Shown here: one piece after another, positions 23,478-35,568 of the stretch
Numbering within the stretch: position 1 is the stretch's first letter
How the letters are laid out: every line of letters begins with the position of its first letter
From: Lotus japonicus
Lineage: Eukaryota > Streptophyta > Magnoliopsida > Fabales > Fabaceae
Direction of reading: 5' to 3'
DNA length: 64,000 nt
Assembly (NCBI RefSeq): GCF_012489685.1
Contig: NC_080042.1
Location: forward strand, 18,242,150-18,306,149
Translations under genes and position numbers: made by a program
Notes under the pieces: generated by a model
What the model saw: only the letters and a program-made list of their open reading frames with translations
Databases searched by the model: none
Told to the model about the DNA's origin: nothing

Positions 23478-24833
23478 TGAGATGCAAATAAGTAACACAA
23501 GAAAGGGGGTTTGAATTGTGTACTTGAAATTTACGTTTTAAAACTTTGGTTTATGAAAACAATATAAGTTATGTTAAGAAAACTTTAAGTATGACTTTTC
23601 ATAAACTGTTTAGTGCAGCGGAAATAGTTAGTAGAGCAGAACGATCAGCACACAAAGATTTATATTGGTTCACCCTAAACGATTGGGCTACGTCCAGTAC
23701 TTGGCCACCACCAAGATTTTCACTAGCAAGTATCAAGGACTTCTCCAATACAAGTATTCAACAGGACTTCTCACACAAGTATTATCACGGACTCCTCCAA
23801 GTATTCTACATGACTCCTCCTACAAGTATTGGTCAGGACTTCTCCAATAATCTTACAAAGATTAAATCACTCTACAGAATTTATCTTCGTTCAAGAGTAG
23901 TGGTAGAGAATTTATGGTACTGGAACTCTAAGTGTTTGGGTTCAGATCTGACTTTGGATCACTTAAGAGTTGTGAAACTAAGTGAGAAGAGAATAAAGAG
24001 ATTTGACTCTTTTAAGGTACGAAGTTCTCTCTTTCACTTGCAGAAGTAAAAGCTTGTGTTTGACTCTTAGGAATTTCTGCTTGAGCTTTGAATGCTTTTG
24101 AGAAGTTTGGAATGAATGCTTGAGTTCTTGTTTTTCTCATAATTAATTCTCTTGTTCTTCAATTCTTCAAGAGTGCCTTAAATACTCGCTTGCTAGTGTT
24201 GTAGCCGTTGTGAGACATAATCCAACCGTTGCTCTAGCCGTTGTGAAGTGAAATCAGACCGTTGATTCAAATGGTTTTGGTTGGTGGCTTCATTTAATGC
24301 GGACTCAGAAGCAAGTCTATCCTTTAGCCATAAAGATGATGTTTGTCAGCTAGTAGGTGGTGATAGACTTGGGCTACTTTTCAGACATGAGACAATTTGG
24401 AAATATGATGTTGATGACTTGTACTTTTCCCTTGTTGGTCAGCGTGCCTTTAGCTGAAGTAAACTTGTCTTCACGTGATCTGATTTGAATATAAGTCAGC
24501 TGGTTGCCTTTTGATTTGAATGGTGGGCAAATCGTTACAATTGAACTTTAACTTTAGCGCTCAAAATTTGTCTTCAATAAATCTGATTGATGATGTGGCA
24601 TTGGACGGTCAGAGACTTGAATCTTGAGTGAGACTCAGTTTGCTTGCCAAACTGTTCTGTGACTACTGAAGCTTTACTTTTTGAGATGATAAAACGTTGA
24701 AGCATATAATGTTGCTTGAGTTTCTCCTGAAATTCAAATGCTACAGTGAGTTCTTGTTTTCAGTGGGACTTTTATAAAATTGTTATAATCAAAATAAGAT
24801 TTTGAAAACGTTATGATGCATTTGAACTTAACA
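23478..24833. mobile_element. Solo LTR, Ty1/copia-like, TSD AGTAC
   Basis: This 1356-bp unit begins TGAGATGCAA and ends CTTAACA, giving TG...CA ends. It is flanked by perfect 5-bp duplications AGTAC at 23473-23477 and 24834-24838. There is no internal gag-pol and no second LTR. Near the start are AAGGGGGTTTGAATTGTG and GCAGCGGAAATAG, the same layout as the LTR at 50605. Imperfect repeats of about 30 bp (ACTTCTCC...CAAGTATT) lie at about 23735-23850. A 167-codon frame inside is a by-product of these repeats. Confidence 0.85.
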
Positions 24834-24838
24834 AGTAC

Positions 24839-25395
24839 TCTTTATAATGTTATGAATAACTTTTTAGAGTTCATATGCATAATCTGATAGTTTAAATTGA
24901 TAGACAAAATATGACATTCCAGAGTAAACATCTTCCATGACAAGACAAATTTTATATGAAAATAAATCAATGTTAAGATTTATAGAAAAATAAATTTAAT
25001 ATAATTAATGCTAGTATTTTTTCATAATTTTAAGTGTCTATATTTATATATTTACTAGCTTATCAAATTTTTTATATATATATATTTACTATAAATTTAT
25101 TTATGCTAACATATTAAGGTTATGAGCTCCCATAGGCAGGAACATTTTACATAAAAATTTGTTCAGGTTAAAAAAATTCATTTTATATCCCTTACATGTA
25201 TAAAAAATTCATTTTATCGTTACATATCTAGACCACTAGAATGACACCCTCCATGCAACGCACGACTTTACATCTTAGCAAAAAAAAATTCAATTATACC
25301 TCACATGTGCAAAATTGAAGATTTTGCCCAATTAATTCATGTGTTTTTTAGAATCTTTATATTGGTTAATTCAGTGTACATTACAAAACACTAGA
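24839..25395. other. AT-rich spacer
   Basis: No gene is seen. A weak hairpin-like CATGCAACGCACG near 25254 resembles a decayed Helitron terminus. Confidence 0.4.
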
Positions 25396-25515
25396 ATATT
25401 TTTTTTTGAAAATGAAAGTCATGTTATTAATAGATCAACCAAGAGTAAAGATACTCAAGGCTGATAGAAAGTACAAATTACTACAACCCGCAAGCTAGCA
25501 AACATGTCAGAATTT
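25395..25515 (-). mobile_element. LINE 3' end fragment
   Basis: This is a T-run followed by GAAAATGAAAGTCATG and about 100 bp in the style of the other minus-strand LINE tails (for example 15928). It is severely 5' truncated and I see no clear target duplication. Confidence 0.5.
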
Positions 25516-25599
25516 ATGTTTTTTAATTATCTACATTTTTATTATGATTCTTCTTTTAATTTTAGTATCTTAAATTTTTTATAATTAAAATGTTGATTA

Positions 25600-25655
25600 A
25601 TGTATCAAATACAATACTAAATTTCCATGTGCAAACGCATGGGTAAAAACACTAG
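25600..25655 (+). mobile_element. Helitron 3' terminus
   Basis: A hairpin at about 25625-25641 (CCATGTG, loop, CGCATGG, with one G-U pair) is followed by TAAAAACA and CTAG at 25652-25655, then T. This fits the Helitron rule of a 3' hairpin about 10 bp before CTRR, inserted between A and T. The 5' end, to the left, was not located. Confidence 0.6.
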
Positions 25656-25838
25656 TAGTACTACAAAATTAAATAAATAAAAAATGATGAATAGAACCTA
25701 GAATACAAGAAATTAAACAATGAGAAATTTTACAACACTTTGATATCAAGGTAAGGTAGAAACAACGAAAACTTTCTTTTTTGAAAGAAGAAACAATGAG
25801 TGAAGAGAAAACTCATACTATAGATATATTAGTTAAAA

Positions 25839-26316
25839 GGCTTAAATGCACTTTTGGACCCTCATGTTTTAACTATTTGCGATTGTCAACCCTTATCTTT
25901 TTTTTTACGAATGGGAACCCTATTCTTTCAAAACGCGACACCGTTTACCCTTCCATCCAAATCCGTCAAAAACTTGACGGAACACGCTGATATGGCCTTC
26001 CACGTGGATAAAAGGGGGATTTAAAAAAATGGCTTAAATGCACTTTTTGACCCTCAAGTTTACATTTTTTTGCGATTGTTGACCCTGATCTTATTTTTAG
26101 TTTGAATAGAGACCCTAATCTTTCAAAATGTTGCAGCGTTTACCCTTCCGTCGGAAGGCCAGGTAAGTGGGTTTCGTCAAGTTTTTGACGGATTTGGACG
26201 GAAAGGTAAATAGTGCAACATTTTGAAAGATTAGGGTCTCCATTCGTAGAAAAATAAGATCAGGGTCAACAATCGCAAAAAATATAAACTTGAGGGTCCA
26301 AAAGTACATTTAAGCC
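25839..26316. mobile_element. Mutator-like element (small), TSD TAGTTAAAA
   Basis: The ends are inverted: GGCTTAAATGCACTTTTGGA at the left, and the complement of GGCTTAAATGTACTTTTGGA at the right. Perfect 9-bp flanks TAGTTAAAA lie at 25830-25838 and 26317-26325. The length is 478 bp. A second left-type terminus begins inside at 26033 in direct orientation, so the element is composite. It is non-coding. Confidence 0.85.
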
Positions 26317-26325
26317 TAGTTAAAA

Positions 26326-26824
26326 AAAACAAAAATTACGAGTAAACACAAATTATTTTTCAATTTTAAGAGTGTAAAAATAAGAGATATTTTATTTATT
26401 GGTGTTTTAAAAAATGTAAATTTGTTAATATACAAACAAAACACTACAACTACTAATTTTTTGGGAGCCTCAGGTAATTAGGTAATTGAGGGCCTAAGGC
26501 TATATACGGCCCTGTATAAAAGATATATAATATGAAAATCACATACAATACAATAATTTTCATAAAAAGCAAACCACAACTTGAAATATCAAATAAAATG
26601 AGAGGGAAATACTAAGAATAAAGTTATCTTAATACCTATTATTTTACTTTTACTTACAAAACTCAATCAAATTTTTCAGAAGAAGCATCCATTATTGACA
26701 TTGCACATAATGCAAGCACTACAACCACTAATAAAGACAAGTGTCATTACAAGTATTTTATGGAGCATTACAAAATTCAAACTTAAACATTTTTTTGACT
26801 AAACAAACTTAAAGCTTTACTTGA
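26326..26824. other. AT-rich spacer
   Basis: No coding sequence or terminal repeat is recognised between the two Mutator-like elements. Confidence 0.5.
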
Positions 26825-26833
26825 AAGAAACTA

Positions 26834-28500
26834 GGCTTAATCCTCAAATTAGTCCTTGTTTTTGTCTCGCCATCTGATCTAAGTCCCTCACCGGAAAAAT
26901 TTGTGGAAAACATCCTCACCTTTGCAAAACGTCTGGAGCAGGTCCTCGTCGGAGCCCGGAGCTCCGACGAGTGATGATTTGGCATGCTGATTATGTTAAT
27001 GAAGCCTACGTGGAATTTAAAAATATAAACAAAAATTACACATAAGATACTTAAATTAAATTAAGAAAATTAAATTAAATTAAAAATCCAAACTACATTA
27101 AATTAAATTGCACATCATAAAATTTTTTCTATTTCCAGAAAATCAAAACATCTTCATCTCCTTCTTCATCATCTTTATCATCTCACAAACATCTTCATCT
27201 TCTCCATCCAATCATCTTCATCCTCTTTTCTCAATACTCAAATTAAAAAACCAGTATTACTTAATCTTTTTTCATATATGATGGGATCTATACATTGTCA
27301 TTTGTCCAGAGAATCTCGACCTATTTACAAATTAAAATCAAAGGATATGGCAACATAAACTTTCACAAATCAACTAAACCCATTGTTACCAAAAAATCAA
27401 CTAAACCCATTCATCATCAGTCACTGCAATTAACCACAATCAATTCCTTTCCTCTGCAACCCATCTTCAATTTCTTTCATGGTGTCACATACCACCATTG
27501 TTGGCCAAAAATCTAAATCATCATCAACAGAACCCATGGAGCCCTCAACCTCAACCCCACCATCATCATCATCACTTTTCTACCCTCTTCATTATCATTA
27601 TCTTCTACCATCTTCATAGATTCTTTTCTGAGAAACAAATTTTTTCCGTCTTCTCATCTTCCTTCCTCTCCCACCATACCCACCCACTCCCCACCGCCAC
27701 CCTTAACCACAAACCCCTAAATCTCAGTTTATGAGAGAAGGAGAAGGAAAAAAGGGTGAGAGAGTGGATCTGTGATTGGATCTGCGAACACCGTTTTCGC
27801 ACCACAGAACCCCAACCCCACCACCACCTGCAACCGATCGCAAGAAAGGCACCGCCGTTTGCAAAGGATATGGGTTCTTTTCGCGATTTGGGTTCTCCAG
27901 CGATCTGGGTTCTTGTGTAAGATCTGGGTTATGATTATCTTTCTCTCAAATCTCTATTTCTTTCTCTAGATTTTCGTTCTTTTGCTTGGGTTCCTCCGTG
28001 GTTTTTTTGTTTAGAAAGATAAAGAAGAAGATGGTGGGAGGGTGAGGTTGGGGTTGCTGGGTTTATTGAAGATGGATGTTGGTCCTATGTTGGAAGCTAT
28101 TTGGTTGCAGTGTTGAATTTTTCAAATCATGTACTCATAAGTTTGGATGTTACAAAGTATTAGTTCTTTGTTTCTGGGCTGGGATACAGAAGATGAAGAT
28201 GATTGTGGAAAGAGAAGAAATCTTTTGGGATTTCAATTAATTTTATTTTATTATATTTTTTAATTAAATTAAAATATCTGATGTGTAATTTATTTATAAT
28301 TTTTTATTTATTTTTAAAATCCACGTAAGCATCATTAACACAGTTAGCCATCCAAATCATCACTCGCCAGAGTTCGGGGCTCCGGCGAGGACCTGCTCCA
28401 GACATTTTACAAAGGTGAGGACGTTTTCCACAAATTTTTCCGGTGAAGGACTTAGATCAGACGGCGAGACAAAGACAAGGACTAATTTGAGGATTAAGCC
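26834..28500. mobile_element. Mutator-like element with long TIRs, TSD AAGAAACTA
   Basis: The element is 1667 bp. Its terminal inverted repeats are about 215 bp (26834-27050 and about 28285-28500), roughly 90% identical, starting GGCTTAATCCTCAAATTAGT. Perfect 9-bp flanks AAGAAACTA lie at 26825-26833 and 28501-28509. The interior has GC-richer, CCACC- and CATCAT-rich stretches (about 27490-27900) that look like leader or UTR sequence, but no transposase. Captured gene sequence (Pack-MULE) is possible; I could not identify a source gene. Confidence 0.88.
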
Positions 28501-28509
28501 AAGAAACTA

Positions 28510-29230
28510 TACGCTGTTTATAAGTTGAACAAATAAGTCCAACAAAGTTAACATGGAAGTTTACGCTATTAAACCATTACTCATACACGTTTGTAGCAGC
28601 TGGTCCAATCACGTTAAAACCAGCAAAGTCCACTAACCTACGCTGTCACGTGCACTACGCACCCGCAAAACACTAGGCGCATTTTCATCCCACGGGGTGC
28701 GCACTGCGCTACTCGCTCATGTTAAACCCAAGCCCTTAAACACGAGATTAGTCAATTCCTAATAACGGATTAGTTTACTGATTAGTCTTGCTTACAGTCT
28801 CACTCTCACTGTTAACTCAAAACAGCAACACAAAACCCTCTTCACAAAGCGCTAAAAACTTCACTAATTATTTTTAACTCTTTCGTTTAAATCACAAAAT
28901 CTAGAGAGAGAAAGCAACAAGACAGAAAAGAGAAGAAGAGAGAAAGGAACCAAACAAAAACGAAGAAGAAAGAAAGAGCCAAAAGCATCTTATTCTCTTC
29001 TCTTTCATCTTTCTTTCTTTTTCCCACACACACACACACTCTCTCTCTCTCTCTAAATCCACCATTTTCTAGGTCGCATTTTCTCGCTCTATAATATGAT
29101 GATGATGATGCAATCTTTGTTTTTTGTGTGCGCGTGCGTGATTTGAAATCTGGTGGTGTGCGAGTGTGAGTGAGTGAGTGAGAGAGAGAGGAGGAGCGGA
29201 GGTTTCGGTTCGGCTCCGGCTAGATCGGCG
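28510..29230 (+). promoter_or_regulatory. MAP70 upstream region and 5' leader
   Basis: About 720 bp lie between the Mutator-like element and the MAP70 ATG. From about 28890 the sequence becomes purine- then CT-rich (GAGAAGAAGAGAG, then CTTTCTTTCT), ending in a CA/CT microsatellite at 29025-29054. Such CT-rich tracts are common near plant transcription starts. No convincing TATA box was identified, so the start site is not assigned. Confidence 0.5.
29096..29146 (+). CDS. Possible upstream ORF in MAP70 leader
   Basis: Five consecutive in-frame ATG codons (29096-29110) open a 16-codon frame ending in TGA at 29144-29146, 84 bp before the MAP70 start. If this stretch is in the mature leader, it would be a multi-start uORF able to reduce main-frame translation. 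It could also be intronic, because the leader splicing is unknown. Confidence 0.4.
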   Translation: MMMMMQSLFFVCACVI

Positions 29231-32200
29231 ATGGCGGAGGTTTCCGGCGACGGCGGAGGAGTGCCGACGCCGGCGCCGCTTTCGGTGTCGGGATCGTTCA
29301 GGGAAGGGAGAAGCGGCTCGTCGCGTAGGCGCGGCGGAGCGAGGCCGCCCAGTATGGATGCCGACGAGTTCATGAACCTGCTGCACGGTTCGGATCCGGT
29401 GAAGGTGGAGCTCAATCGCCTCGAGAATGAAGTTCGAGGTGCGAAAATGCTGCTCGATCCGCAGAGTTTTTGAGCTGATTTTATTTTATTATATTTGGCT
29501 GTGTTTGTTGATTGTGCTTGTGTTTTTGTTTTGTGTAGATAAGGACAGGGAATTATCAGAAGCACAGGCTGAGATCAAAGCCCTGAGACACTCTGAACGA
29601 CTCAGAGAAAAGGCCGTTGAAGAGGTAACCTCTAATTTCTCTATTATTTTTGTTATTTTTCTCTGTCATTGAAGTTGTTATTAGTTATGATATTTTTGGG
29701 ATTATGTATGTTATTACATTGATTACTAATTTACTTGTTGGTCGCATACTTGAAGAGGTCAACTTAATTTCTCAATTGTTGTTATTGCTTTGCTGTCATT
29801 GTTTGTGTTATTCGGTTAGAGATTGATGTAAATTACCGACTTTTCGCGGTCATGTTATTACATTATATACTATTTTACATGTTGGTCTTGGTGCTGGGAT
29901 TAAATAAGGTCTGGTTTTATTTCCTTGTGAGATCATGTTGTTGGCATATTTGAAAGTATCCGTGTATGGTTACTATGTTTGAAGTTGCAGCGGGAAACCG
30001 AATAGAAACTTTTTCATTTATTTGCCTAATTGCATTGGGGAGTGCATAGAAGAAGAAGCCCCTTTTAGCATTTGCATTGAACTCATTGATGCTACCTTTT
30101 TTTTTTTTGCCATGCGTGTTTAGTAATTTTGTCCAGCAGTTTCTTTTTCTGATTTTCTAAAGAAACATCTCTGTTAAATTTGGCACTCACTCTGAAGTCA
30201 CTGTCATAAACTCTTTCTTGTGTTGAATTGACCATATGTTTAACCGGTAAGTTTTTAGTTAAAGCCATTATCCAATAGGGGATGAGTATATGACTAAAGC
30301 TTGGTATGTTGTAATCCATTCAATTTTGGCCCTTGGAATTTTCTGCTTCTTCATAACTTCAATCAGTGTTGTAGTGCTTACTTTGGAGTTTGGGCAGAGA
30401 ATGCTTCAGATTTATTTTATTGGTTTTGATCTGCCACTCATGCCCTAGCACTTATTTAGGAATCCAAATAGAAAGTATTTTATGAAAAGTTATGCGTACA
30501 ATCTATTAGGAACCTAAATAAATTTAATTTTCATTCAATACTTTCCATTTCTTAAGTAGTGCTCTTAGGGCATCCACAGTGGTGGTTCTTATTTGAGTTG
30601 ATTAACACTATTCCGGTGGATCCAAAATGCCACTTAGGATTTAAGCAATTCATAAGCAACTCATGCAGATTTTGCTCCAATGGTGGGTTTTTATCTTTTT
30701 CCATAAGCAACCCATATACTTATATTTTTTTTTATTTCCAGGAGAGAGAATGAATTGTTAATGCAGGAGGGAGAATAAATTTTTTTTTAATCATAAACCA
30801 CCTAAGCAACTGTTGCTCCAGTAAACTTCTCTTATTTCTACGCAACCAAAATTTCCACCTAAACATGCTCCATATTGAAGATATCGGCGGGATTTACGTT
30901 GGCTGTGGATGCTCCAATGGTAAAAAACAAATTAAACAACATATAGCTAAGAGATGGTGTAAGCCACCTGCATTGTGGATGCTCTTAAAAAACTCTTCGA
31001 TGAACACCTTTATTTTTGCTACTCCCTTCTTTAATATATTGCTTTAGTTTTTTTATTAATTTTTTTGCCTTTTTCAAATAACCAATGAAGCATTCACAGG
31101 TTTTTTTAACATCCTTGGTATTAATAAGTGAGAGAGAATAAATAGAGCCCTAACAACATTTTGATTATTTCCATAGAAAATTATGCGATCAGATGTAGTA
31201 TTTTAATTTTTTTTGGCTGAATATCAAAACTACTTTAACGACTTTTTTCTTTTGGAAGGTATATATATCTTTATCATACAAGAAAACATAAGCATGAGAA
31301 CACCCTTCTCAAGTAGGTCCCTTATACAAGATTCATGACTTCATGTAGGTCGCTTGTACTTTAACGACTTTTAAAATTCTTGGGCATTCTGTCTCAAATG
31401 ACAGATAAACAGAAACAGTGGTCTACGTATTAAAGGGAACTTGTCTCTCCTTTTTTCCTCCCTTGTTTTCATCATATTCTTTACATTCTCTTTATTCTTG
31501 GTCTGTGTTGACTTCTTGATAATATTGGTTTCTCTTAAGTGTTTTTATTGTCTAGTGTCTACATAAATGAAGCCATGGAATTAAGAAGTTTTGTTGTCTA
31601 ATATCATTACTTTACATTTAAGTTATTATGTACTTCATTATTCCTCTCATACTTTTAAGCTGCAGTTTTATTTCTCTATACTGAATTGCTAGATTCCTCA
31701 GGTAGCATTTGGTGATTAGATCTACAAGATCAATAGGCTCTGTGTGATGTTTGGTGGTACATTTTATTTTAAATGTAAAACAAAATTGGACATAAGTTAA
31801 AAAAAGTGATAAACTTCGGTTCCTCTTAATACTTGGAATCAAAGAGAACAAATCAAAATAGGCTATTCTGTTCTGGTTGTGTGCCAAATGTTATCTTAGT
31901 TTTGTTTCATTTTTATCAGTTCTTGAGGATCCCCTTATCCTTATCCTATTTTACTTCTTTTCTTTTCTCAATAATAAATCCTATAGTAAAAAAGTAATTA
32001 TATTTTTGGCTGTTGTGTTGGTAGTGATTTTTAGTGGGTTTTGTATTTAACCTGATATATTTGATGATTTACTTTTCATTTATTCAGTTTAATCATTCGT
32101 TACATTGTTTTATATCAGGATACTTTACATTGAAGCCTTTTGGCTTTACCATGCTTTGACTAATTCATGTTTCTTTGTGGTGGTTCTACAGTTTCTTCAT

Positions 32201-35200
32201 GTTCTTTTGTTGCATGCTATATATCAACTTCACATGGTACTTAACTTTCTGCTTTTTTGCATGTATTTCAGTTAACTGAAGAATTGTCAAAGGTTGAAGG
32301 GAAGCTAAAGTTAACGGAATCTCATCTAGAAAGCAAAGTATTGCTTGGAGCCTCTTCAACTTTAGTACTGAGTTATTTTTCCTAGGTTCATGATGTGTTT
32401 ACTAAATTGAACATTTCTGGCAGAATCTTGAAATAAAGAAAATCAACGATGAAAAGAAAGCATCAATGGCAGCTCAGTTTGCAGCTGAAGCTACTCTTCG
32501 AAGGGTCCATGCTGCTCAGAAGGATGATGACATGCCTCCTATAGAAGCAATTCTTGCTCCTTTGGAGGCTGAACTCAAGCTTGCTCGGCAAGAGGTATTA
32601 CCTTGTTCTTGGAGTTAATATTTTTATACCCTGGAGAGAATTGATGGAAGAAAAGAACCGGGCTCATGATAAATTATTTTTGCCTTCATTTCCTTCTCTA
32701 TGTTCATTCTAGATTGCTAAACTACAAGATGATAACAAAGCTTTAGATCGTCTTACCAAATCTAAAGAAGCTGCACTACTTGAAGCTGAGAAGACTGTTC
32801 AGGTTGCCTTGGCTAAGGCCTCCATGGTAGATGACCTCCAAAACAAAAATCAAGAGCTAATGAAACAGATTGAGATTTGCCAGGTATCACAGTCTTGTAA
32901 GATCTCCCCACTTCTCCCCCAAGCAGTACATTAGAACCATAAATTCTAACTTCTGGTTTCATCTTTACTTCTCTCAGGAAGAAAATAAAATTTTGGACAA
33001 AATGCATAGACTAAAGGTGGCAGAGGTTGAAAAGCTCACCCAAACTGTAAGAGAGCTGGAAGAGACTGTCCTTGCAGGTGGGGCAGCTGCTAATGCAGTG
33101 AGAGATTATCAGCGGAAAGTTCAAGAAATGAATGTAATTGTTAAAGTCTTCAGCAATTTCAATTTCCCAGTTGCTTTATTATTGATTATATTGCCCCAGT
33201 TAAGATTCTATTTATTTTTACATGGTGTATACCATATTGTTTAGGAAGAAAGAAAAACTCTTGACAGGGAGTTGGCCCGTGCCAAGGTAACCGCAAACAG
33301 AGTAGCTGTTGTGGTTGCAAATGAATGGAAAGATGCTAATGATAAAGTGATGCCTGTCAAACAATGGCTTGAAGAACGTCGATTCTTGCAGGTAATATTA
33401 CTTTGTTCTACTCTGTTAATTCAGTTGGATTTAGTGGTTGAGCGTTTGTTACTCCCTACTTTCTTCTTTTCTTTTCTTTTCTTTTTTGTTATAAATTTTA
33501 CTGCATTTGTCTTCACTTAAGGCCCAGTTTGGAAGAGCTTATTTGAGCTTATCTGACAGCATAAGCTCTTATGTCAGTGTTTGGGAGAGCTTATGCAAAC
33601 AGCTTATGGTCTGCCATAAGCTATTTTCAGCTTATTTTCATAAGCTACTCAGGATAGCTTATGAAAAACAGCTTATGCTTATATACAACTTATTTTTAAT
33701 TTATTTCAATAAATTTTTAAAAATAGCTTATGAATAAGCGCTTATGATATAAGCGCTTATGACCATAAGCGCTTAATTAAGCTGTTTTTCCAAACGGGGC
33801 CTAAATACGGTTTCTGCTTATTATTGAACTGCATTCTTGTAGGGGGAAATGCAGCAACTTCGTGACAAGCTTGCTATAGTTGAGCGCACTGCAAAGTCTG
33901 AAGCGCAGTTGAAAGTAATGATCTAGTTCCTCTCTATTTACTTCAGAGATCAGCTCTACTCTTATTTAAAGTAAACTTCTTTCCAAAAAATTTCAGGAAA
34001 AATATCAATTACGACTTAAAGTACTGGAGGACGGTTTGAGGGGAAATTCGAACGGCAGTAATCGTAGCACCTCAGAGGGAAGAAGTGCGAGCAATGGCCC
34101 TTCTCGTCGGCAATCTTTTGGTGGAGCTGATAACTTCTCAAAACCAACCTCTAATGGGTTCTTGTCTAAGAGAACACCATCATTTCAACTGAGGTCATCC
34201 CTATCCTCTAGCACAGTTTTAAAGCATGCTAAAGGAACATCTAAGTCTTTTGATGGTGGTTCAAGGACACTGGAAAGGAGTAAAATTCTGCTGAATGGAA
34301 CGCCTCCAAGTTACTCATTTAATCAATCTCTTGAGGAAAACAAAGAGAGAGAGGCAGATGATAATTGGAAAGGAAGTTCGAATGATAAACCAAATGACTT
34401 ACCAACGGTGGAGGATAGTGTTCCGGGTGTTTTGTATGACCTGCTTCAGAAGGAGGTCATAGCCTTGAGGAAAGCTGGTCACGAGAAAGATCAAAGCCTA
34501 AAAGATAAAGACGATGCTATTGAGGTTAGTGTTTAGTTTCTTAATTGATTTTGGATATTAATTCTTGGCTTTTTATTGATGCATGATAATCCTAGCTGAT
34601 TGTTTCAAATGGTCATTATCTGTCAGATGTTAGCTAAGAAGGTAGATACATTGACCAAAGCCATGGAAGTTGAGGCAAAGAAGATGAGAAGGGAAGTAGC
34701 CTCCATGGAAAAGGAGGTAGCTGCTATGCGTGTGGATAAAGAACAAGAGAACAGAGCAAAGCGATTCAGCAGTGTAAAGGGGCCTGTAAACAGTGCTCAG
34801 CATCAGCTAATTTCTGGAAGGTAATTGTTGTTGTTTTGGGCTCTTCTTCCATATTTAATATGTAGTTGTTGGCATATTACTCATTTTATTTGCTTTTTTC
34901 TGCAACTGGTTTGAGGCTGGGGATTTTGACCTTAAGGATTTTCTGTATGTCAATGGATATAAACTACAGTGTCACAACTGCTTTACTATCGATAGACAAT
35001 TTTTTTATTTTGCAACCTGGGTCTCTTTATTTTGCATGGTTGCTTGGTCAGTCCCCACTCCTCATAATCACATATGACCAAGAAAGAAAGATGGATTGAT
35101 TTTATTGTTGCAAAATTGAAGCCTCTTTGTTCAAGCTTCTTTCTTGATTTCTTTTTATATCAAGTCTCAACTGTGCATTTTGGCATTCACTAACAGTTTT

Positions 35201-35568
35201 GGGCAAGATATTGGCCAATCTACTATTCTACTTGAATCTGAATATTGATATTAGTATAACTGTATTCTGTGTCATTGTGTAATCTTTAATTATTACGTAA
35301 GAACTCTTTAAGCTCATAGTTGAACCTAGTATTTGCCTGAAGACGTGTTTCTGTTGCTTCCTTTGTTTTATTGACTAGTTAAATTAGAGCCCATTTCAAC
35401 AAAGACAACAACAAAGACATACTTCTAGAATTCTAAATTGCATTTTGTTTTCTTTTGAATTCCCATTTTTTTTTCCTTCTATTCCCCCCACAATTTGGGA
35501 TTACTAACGGAGGTTTTCCCTTGCACAGGAATGTGACGCGGGGAGGATTAACACGCAGCACCCAATAA
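29231..35568 (+). CDS. MAP70: Microtubule-associated protein 70 (complete, 11 exons)
   Basis: Coding exons are 29231-29438, 29539-29624, 32272-32337, 32424-32594, 32713-32883, 32978-33133, 33245-33391, 33843-33914, 33997-34524, 34627-34820 and 35529-35568. All have GT-AG borders and together encode 612 aa, near the usual length for the family. MAP70 proteins are plant-specific coiled-coil proteins that bind cortical microtubules and act in wall patterning, for example in xylem. Seen here are a basic Ser/Gly/Arg N-terminus, the motif DADEFMNLLHGSDPVKVELN, long heptad-type helices through about residue 360, a Ser-rich linker (about 360-465) and a second helical block (about 470-590). The protein ends in GGLTRSTQ. 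Intron 2 (2647 bp) and intron 7 hold MITEs. The gene appears functional. Which paralogue (MAP70-1 to -4 type) I cannot say. Confidence 0.93.
30568..30984. mobile_element. Tourist/PIF-Harbinger-like MITE in MAP70 intron 2
   Basis: The 417-bp element starts GGGCATCCACAGTGG and ends with the complement of GAGCATCCACAATGC. It is flanked by TTA at 30565-30567 and 30985-30987, the duplication size of PIF/Harbinger elements. It is non-coding and removed with the intron. Confidence 0.7.
33531..33801. mobile_element. MITE in MAP70 intron 7
   Basis: The 271-bp element has ends GGCCCAGTTTGGAA and the complement of GGCCCCGTTTGGAA, flanked by TAA (33528-33530 and 33802-33804). The interior is dense in AGCTTAT/ATAAGCT and could fold on itself. 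It is Harbinger-like by duplication size. Confidence 0.75.

Noticed and set aside
23546..24049. 167-codon frame on the plus strand
   Set aside because: It lies wholly inside the solo LTR and is generated by its short internal repeats; there is no gag or pol motif.
25240..25285. Possible fifth Helitron terminus (CATGCAACGCACG ... CTTAG)
   Set aside because: The hairpin is imperfect and the spacing is poor; it does not meet the pattern of the four accepted ends.
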